Positions 58,377 to 64,000 of a stretch of DNA of 64,000 nt are shown one piece after another (the first letter of the stretch is position 1; every line of letters begins with the position of its first letter). The position numbers and the translations under genes were made by a program. Below the pieces are notes generated by a model that saw only the letters and a list, made by a program, of their open reading frames with translations, was not told the DNA's origin and ran no database searches. The DNA comes from Blumeriella jaapii. Taxonomy: Eukaryota > Ascomycota > Leotiomycetes > Helotiales > Drepanopezizaceae. Location of the stretch: positions 1,116,001 to 1,180,000 of the forward strand of contig VWND01000067.1 of assembly GCA_009599575.1 (NCBI GenBank), written 5' to 3'.

Positions 58377-59930
58377 CCACCTCGTCGCCACAACCACCAC
58401 CACCACCACCACCACTATTACCACCAACACCTCGCTGCCACCACCTCGTCGCCCACCACCTCGTCGCTACCATCACCACTACCACTACCACCACCACTAC
58501 CACCACTACCACCACTACTATTACCACTACCACTATTACTATCATTATCACCACTACCATCACTACCACTACTACCACTATTACCACCCTACCACCACCA
58601 CCACCACTATCATCACTACCACCATTACCACACCACTACCACCACTACCATTACTACCACCATCACCTCGCTGCCACCACCTCGCTGCCACCACCTCGCT
58701 GCCACCACCTCGCTGCCACCACCTCGTCGCCACCACCACCACCACCATCACCACCCACCACTACCACCACTACCACCACTACCACCACTACCATTACCAC
58801 TACTACCACTATTACCACTACTACTATCATTTTGCTGCCACCATCTCGCTGCCACCACCTCGCTGCCACCACCTCGCTGCCACCACCTCGTCGCCACCAC
58901 CACCACCACCATCACCACCACCACTACCACCACTACCACCACTACCACCACTACCATTACCACTACCACTATTACCACTACTACTATCATTTTGCTGCCA
59001 CCACCTCGCTGCCACCACCTCGCTGCCACCACCTCGCTGCTATCACCTCGTCGCCACCACTACTACCACTATTACCACCACTACTATCATTACCACCACT
59101 ACCATCATTACCACCACCATCATTATTACCATTACTACCACCACTACCACCATTACTATTACTACCACTATTACTACTACTACCACTATTATTATTATTA
59201 TTATTTCGCTAATACTATTTTGCTAGAAAAATAACGAAAAGCCGAACAGCCGAACAGCCGAATCGCCGAACAGCCGAATAAGCTAGGTAATTATAATACT
59301 GGCAAAAAGGTGATGGTGATAATAATAATAATGGTGATGATAGTGATAATGGTGGTGGCGACGAGGTGGTGGCAGCGAGATGGTGGCAGCGAGGTGGTGG
59401 CAGCGAGGTGATGGTAGTAGTGGTAATAATGATGGTGGTGGTGGTAGTGGTGGTAATAGTGGTAGTGGTGGTGGTGGTAGTGGCGACGAGATGGTAGCAG
59501 CGAGGTGGTGGCAGCGAGGTGATGGCAGCGAGATGGTGGCAGCGAGGTGGTGGCAGCGAGGTGGTGGCAGCAAAATGATAGTAGTAGTGGTAATAGTGGT
59601 AGTGGTAATGGTAGTGGTGGTAGTGGTGGTAGTGGTGGTAGTGGTGGTGATAGTGGTGGCGACGAGGTGGTGGCGACGAGGTGGTGGCAGCGAGGTGGTG
59701 GCAGCGAGGTGGTGGCAGCGAGGTGGTGGCAGCGAGGTGGTGGTGGTAGTGGTAATAGTGGTGGTGGTGGTGGTAATGGTGGTAATAATGGTAATGGTGG
59801 TAGTGATGGTGATAGTGGTGGCGACGAGGTGGTGGCGACGAGGTGGTGGCAGCGAGGTGGTGGCAGCGAGGTGGTGGCAGCGAGGTGGTGGCAGCGAGGT
59901 GGTGGCAGCGAGGTGATAGCAGCGAAATGG
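58377..59930. repeat. FB6 inverted minisatellite arms and spacer
   Basis: Arm one has several clusters of TCGCTGCCACCACC units (58660-58720, 58840-58890, 58990-59040) separated by CCA/CTA triplet runs that are themselves similar to each other. Arm two mirrors this with GGTGGTGGCAGCGA clusters at 59360-59410, 59500-59570, 59680-59740 and 59840-59920. The spacer at 59237-59280 has five GCCGAACA-type units. Confidence 0.88.
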
Positions 59931-60034
59931 TGTTAAGTGTAGTATTAAATAAACGTAGTTTAATATAAAAATTTTAATTTAAATTCGAAAGATTTGGTAT
60001 ATATTAAATATCGATTTAATTTAATTGTATAGAT

Positions 60035-60380
60035 TTGTTTCGGTGTTAATACCGATTATATTCGGTGTTAACACCGATTATACTCGGTGTTAAATCGTCA
60101 CATCGATGTAAGAGTAAACCGCGCCATTTCGGTATTGACACCGATTAGCAACCGATTATACCCGGTTTTGAAACCGATTATACACCGATTATAATCGGTT
60201 TTAAAACCGATTATAATCGATTATAATCGAATTAAAACCGGTTATAATCGGTGTATAATCGATTATAATCGGTGTATAATCGGTTTTGAAACCGATTACA
60301 ATCGGTGTATATCCGGTTTTAAAACCGATTATAATCGGTGTATACCCGGTTTTGCAACCGGGTATAATCGGTTGTGATCC
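60035..60380. repeat. FB6 palindrome array
   Basis: About twelve palindromic units of ACCGATTATAATCGGT and CCGGTTTTAAAACCG types in near-tandem, with the AAACCGCGCCATTTCGGT island at 60116-60133. The region could extrude cruciforms or act as a multiple protein-binding site; neither is shown. Confidence 0.85.
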
Positions 60381-60403
60381 GACCCTAGATAAGCCGTACG
60401 GTA

Positions 60404-63400
60404 TTCTTTATAACATGTTAATTTAATAACAGCAATTAATACAAGCGATCTAGGAAAAAAAATCTGATTTGATTTCACAAATATAAATAAAAGTCTTTGT
60501 ATTAACGTTTTCATTCTTTGTAATCTCATCAATGTTTGTCTTTTAAAATATTCAAAATGTAGTAAACAGTTTGGTTTTATATATATTTCTTTTTTCCAAT
60601 GACGTATGAAAAGTATTATTGCAATTCGATTTTTTCAATTCTTATATACCTGCTAGTAATAAAGCAATCGCTCTGAAATTTCAATCCGTTATTTTGATTT
60701 TTTACATAGTAAAATACAATTTCAATGAGAAAATATTGTTTTCGCTGTTTACAACAAACAATCGATAAAGTATAATCTTTTTTGTGATTAAGTTTTTTTT
60801 ATATTTAAAAATACCAAAGAAAACTATTTCCACTTTTAATTGTTAATCGCATTTTTGAGTTTCTTTTTGTTCGAAATGCAAAAACTTTGATATAGTTTAA
60901 CTTTAATAATTTCTTACACATTTTTTTCTTCATTGGTTTTAAAAATTATTCTCTAAATATTCCAGTTTGAAATTCTTTCTGCATAAGCGTAATAATAAAA
61001 CTTAATCGAATTTTTGCGCAAATTTATCCCCGGTTCGGTTATTTTCTCTTTTTTAACAAAAGAGCAATTTGGTCTTTAAAATGCGTACTCATGGTGTTAT
61101 ATTACATTTTGTTCGATGGAGAATAAAAAAGATGCGAGAAAGGTTACATTGGAAATCGCATTTGACATTTGTAATATCATACCAAATCTATATAATACTT
61201 ATTTAACGCAAGAAGCCTTTCGCTAATAAACACATTTGGTTTTGTTGATTTATTCCATAATTGCTACTATTAAACTTACATTCGTGGTTTTTTGTACATA
61301 TTTATTTTATTTCAAAAAACAGTAATTTACGCTTTTAAACTTTATATATTTATAGACTAATAAATTTTTTTTTCAAACAGTTTTCTTTTCAATTTCAATC
61401 GTTATACGGTTAGTTTTATATTTTTTTTAATTCACAAATTACATTTGTTACTGTAAGTTTTTCCCGTAACTTAATTTATATACTATATGCTTTATTTAAC
61501 CGGAAGTCGTATCTAAAATGTTAAATGTTATAATGTCAGGTGTTTTTTATAACAGAAAAATCTTTGTGCAATTATTATTTTAAAATGATACTTTTTATAG
61601 TATTATACAATCGCTTCAGTTATATTTGTTCCAGTGGTTATTAAATAATACATACTTTTTGCCGAATTAGTTGTTATCGAAATATGTAATCCTTTAAAAA
61701 GTGTTTATTTCCATAAACGTTGTATTAATATCAAATAGCATAAAGCACAATTCTTATCGTACAACGGTTATATTAATTTTAAAGATTTTAATAAAATCTT
61801 TGCAACAAAATATTGAGTTTATGGCTTTTGATAACAAGTATATTTTTGCTTCAAAACTGATTTGAATTGTCTCATCGGCTCGATTGTTAGGTAGTATTTG
61901 TTTTCAAAAGGTATGATTAAATATCGGAACTTAATAAGCAGACTTTTTATTGCGGAACAATTTTTTTGGTTTATCTAATATATAATACAATTGCTGCGTA
62001 AAAATAATAATTGCGCGGTTTATAAAATGTTTTGCTCGAAATTTTTTATCCAAAATGTTACATATCTCAACTTATAATTGTTTCTATAGAAATTACTGTG
62101 TTGTAGTACCAACAAAAAGTTGATTTTTTGTTAGCCATTTTAACTCAAACATAATTTTTGTATTATTACTACTGCAAAGAAAATAACGCATTTTTCGATT
62201 ATTTATATTTGTTTGTTAATCTGCTAAAAATTTGTTTTTGAAATATTTGATTTTTCAAATTATAGATGTATTTACGTTAAATTAATATAAAAAAAAAAGC
62301 AATCTGCGCAGCTCTTTTGTTTATCAAGCAGTTTAGTTTCTGCAAAATATAATAAAGTTTCTTTTTCGGAATCTATTATAAATAGGCTTTCGCTTAAGAA
62401 ACCTATCCTACTTGAAACATGAATTTCTTTTTGGCTTATTAAATTTGGAAAACTTTGGATAAAAATAAATCAATTTGTACAATATTTAAAACAAGTTAGA
62501 TTTGATTATTTTGAATTAAAACCAATTGCTACGATAAATTACGAATGGCTACTGAATTTTTCGATGTACTTGGAACATGTAGTATTTTATAATGGTTATG
62601 CTTTTAGAATTATTATATTAGCTCCGTATACTATTGCAAACGCTTTTAATTATATTTCCGTGTTTCAAAAGCATAGTAGTAATCAACGCAATTGCTATGG
62701 TAAAATTAGAGTTTGGCAGTTTTTTTGCTAGGCGTTTGTTTTTTACTCGAAAGACTGCAATTTGAATTTTTGATTCTTTTCAATACATTTCTTTTGAATA
62801 TGCCATTTGAAAATCATAAAATCTTTTACGCAAGTTTTTTTATAACTCGGTTATTCTAACAATTCTTAGGCCTAAAACTATAGTAATAATTGCAATAAAA
62901 CTTCGATTTCGCGAATTTTAACAAATGCTTGTTTGTTCACTAATAAGTCCTTTTTAAAGTTTGATTTTTTCAAAAACTGTACTTGATTAAACGAATAATC
63001 AAATATTATCGGAAAAAAAATTACAGTTTTGTTGCTTCTGGTTATTTTTACATTCAAAGCATTTGCTGCGCTACAATTAAATCTCTACGATTCTATTAGT
63101 TTTGATTTAATTTCAAGATTTCAATAATTACTTGAGTCTTTTTCTAAGCATACGTATAGTACTTGACAGAAACACTGTTTGAGAAAATACTCGCTTTTCA
63201 GAAAAAAAACTAACATTAACAAGCATTATGCGCATTTTCAATCGAAAATCAATTGTTTCAATTTCTGAGTAAAGCGCAAATAACGAAGCATAATTTACTT
63301 TTCGTCGTTTTTCATAATTTCGGTATGTTCCTTTGGAAAATCGAAGTTTAAAAGTTTTGCCTTAATACATATTAGTTTAACATTAAAAATCATTGTGCGC

Positions 63401-63885
63401 AATTATTTAACAATACAAGTAGTTAAACAATTATTATATCATAACGCAATAACTGCGGTCAAAACTACATTTCGTATTTTATAAGATAAACCACTTTTAT
63501 TTTTTAGTAAGAAAATTGCATTTGATTATAGCTAAGATTTATCATATTATCTGCTTTGTTTAAAACTTTTTTTAACATTAAACAGCAAATTAATTAACAA
63601 CTTTTACAATTCGGCCTTTCGACTTCTTACAAAATCTAAATTGATCGTTTTAATATTGCGATTTTAATGAAATTTATTTCTCTGTCAATAAGTTTAGTCA
63701 GCATTATTCAGGTATTTAAAACGTATATATTAAACCTAGCCCTAGATAGATTTTATTATGATACTTTTTTGATTTATTAACGTAAAGTTTTCGGTCTTTG
63801 AAACAAAATTTTAGTTAGAAATATTTTTTGAAAGAAATCGTTTGTATTTGTCCAAAACACAATTTTTTGCTATTATTCCATTGGA
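60404..63885. repeat. Diverged tandem repeat, about 180-190 bp period (right block)
   Basis: The same degenerate core recurs by eye at about 60565, 60745, 60925, 61235, 61430, 62010, 62195, 62735, 62905, 63085 and 63465. Spacings are mostly 170-195 bp or multiples of that. A better-aligned pair is 62880-62960 against 57655-57730: AATTGC, then ATAAA, then CG, then TTTTAACAA-like, then a TTCAAAAA segment. CA and TG dinucleotides are less depleted than in the transposons. There are no genes. The call rests on eye alignment and needs a computed period. Confidence 0.4.
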
Positions 63886-64000
63886 CGTTTAAAAATTAGT
63901 TTACCGCCGTTAAATAAAAAAACAAAATCAATTGGTCGAAAATTTTTTATACGCGAGTCGCTTTTTTACCAAATCGACCATTTATCAAAATGGTAGATTT
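63886..64000 (+). mobile_element. Gypsy A-6, gag fragment running off the window
   Basis: Aligns with 6829-6953 of gypsy A-2, sharing TTTATACGCGAGTCGCTTTTT and the TTACCGCCGT segment. It begins abruptly at about 63886 within gag and extends past the window end. Confidence 0.75.

Larger units (their letters stand above)
58138..60401 (+). mobile_element. FB6: least mutated foldback-like element
   Basis: A 2264-bp copy, the best preserved. Starts CTTAGGGGCGCCTGTGG after TA (58136-58137), ends AAGCCGTACGG before TA (60402-60403). Left end 58138-58376; arm one 58377-59205; spacer 59206-59310; arm two 59311-59930; right end 59931-60401. Arms are CCA/GGT-rich with little AT conversion. Subterminal inverted pair: GGGATTACAACCGATT on the left and the complement GGATCACAACCGATT on the right. 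Inserted in the diverged tandem repeat. No transposase frame. Confidence 0.9.

Noticed and set aside
59380..59916. Long open frames of the VVAARWWQRGGGSE type in the FB arms (also near 5600, 10700, 20300, 26825, 52195, 53335, 58265)
   Set aside because: They are translations of a 14-bp tandem unit. Since 14 is not a multiple of three, every frame cycles through the same 14 residues with no stop, on both strands. Copies show no conserved frame, start or domain.
1..64000. Mitochondrial or bacterial origin because of high AT content
   Set aside because: Chromodomain gypsy, copia and Tad-like LINE remnants with RIP-type mutation are nuclear fungal features; no mitochondrial gene, tRNA or rRNA is seen.

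Overview
The window is a gene-poor, AT-rich block made almost entirely of decayed transposable elements, most likely from a filamentous ascomycete (Pezizomycotina). I see no host gene, tRNA or rRNA. Reading frames of reverse transcriptases and integrases are recognisable but full of TAA/TAG stops. C-before-A appears lost and TpA gained, while CG dinucleotides survive. That is the expected footprint of repeat-induced point mutation (RIP). The chromodomain Ty3/gypsy elements, the Tad-like LINE and the Ty1/copia element also fit a filamentous fungus; the RIP and host calls are inference.

Layout. 1-514 is unclassified AT-rich sequence. 515-3398 is the 3' part of a gypsy element (gypsy A-1) carrying a solo LTR. 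A second, directly abutting gypsy (A-2) runs in pieces from 3399 to 43087 and is the host for most of what follows: foldback element FB1 (4398-6447), LINE1 (8457-33258, itself split) and a complete reverse-strand gypsy A-3 (35450-41870) are all inside it. LINE1 is interrupted by FB2, then gypsy B, gypsy A-4 and FB3. FB2 contains a complete copia element (11411-19615). 43088-49685 is the 3' end of another gypsy copy (A-5) with a complete reverse-strand LINE2 inside. 50384-54465 is FB4 with FB5 nested in its centre. 54468-56795 is a third gypsy family (C) whose integrase is split by a 0.6-kb terminal-inverted-repeat element. From about 56800 to 63885 there appears to be a very diverged tandem repeat of roughly 180-190 bp, interrupted by FB6. 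The window ends in another gypsy A fragment.

The most unusual content is the FB family: six copies of 2.0-2.6 kb, all without a transposase gene. Each has a short similar sequence at both ends, two long oppositely oriented arms of a 14-bp minisatellite mixed with triplet repeats, a central spacer of 8-bp GCCGAACA repeats, and a right-end array of palindromes built on ACCGATTATAATCGGT. Empty sites present in the same window show that they duplicate a TA dinucleotide. I do not recognise this family. It looks like a non-autonomous foldback or MITE-like element that depends on a TA-targeting transposase (Tc1/mariner-type by inference).

The nesting gives a relative chronology: gypsy A-2, then LINE1, then the FB insertion in LINE1, then copia in FB2. 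Two places, the FB2/FB3 pair and the A-1/A-2/A-5 junctions, cannot be explained by simple insertion and point to recombination between repeats or to an assembly join. All coordinates and alignments were made by eye.
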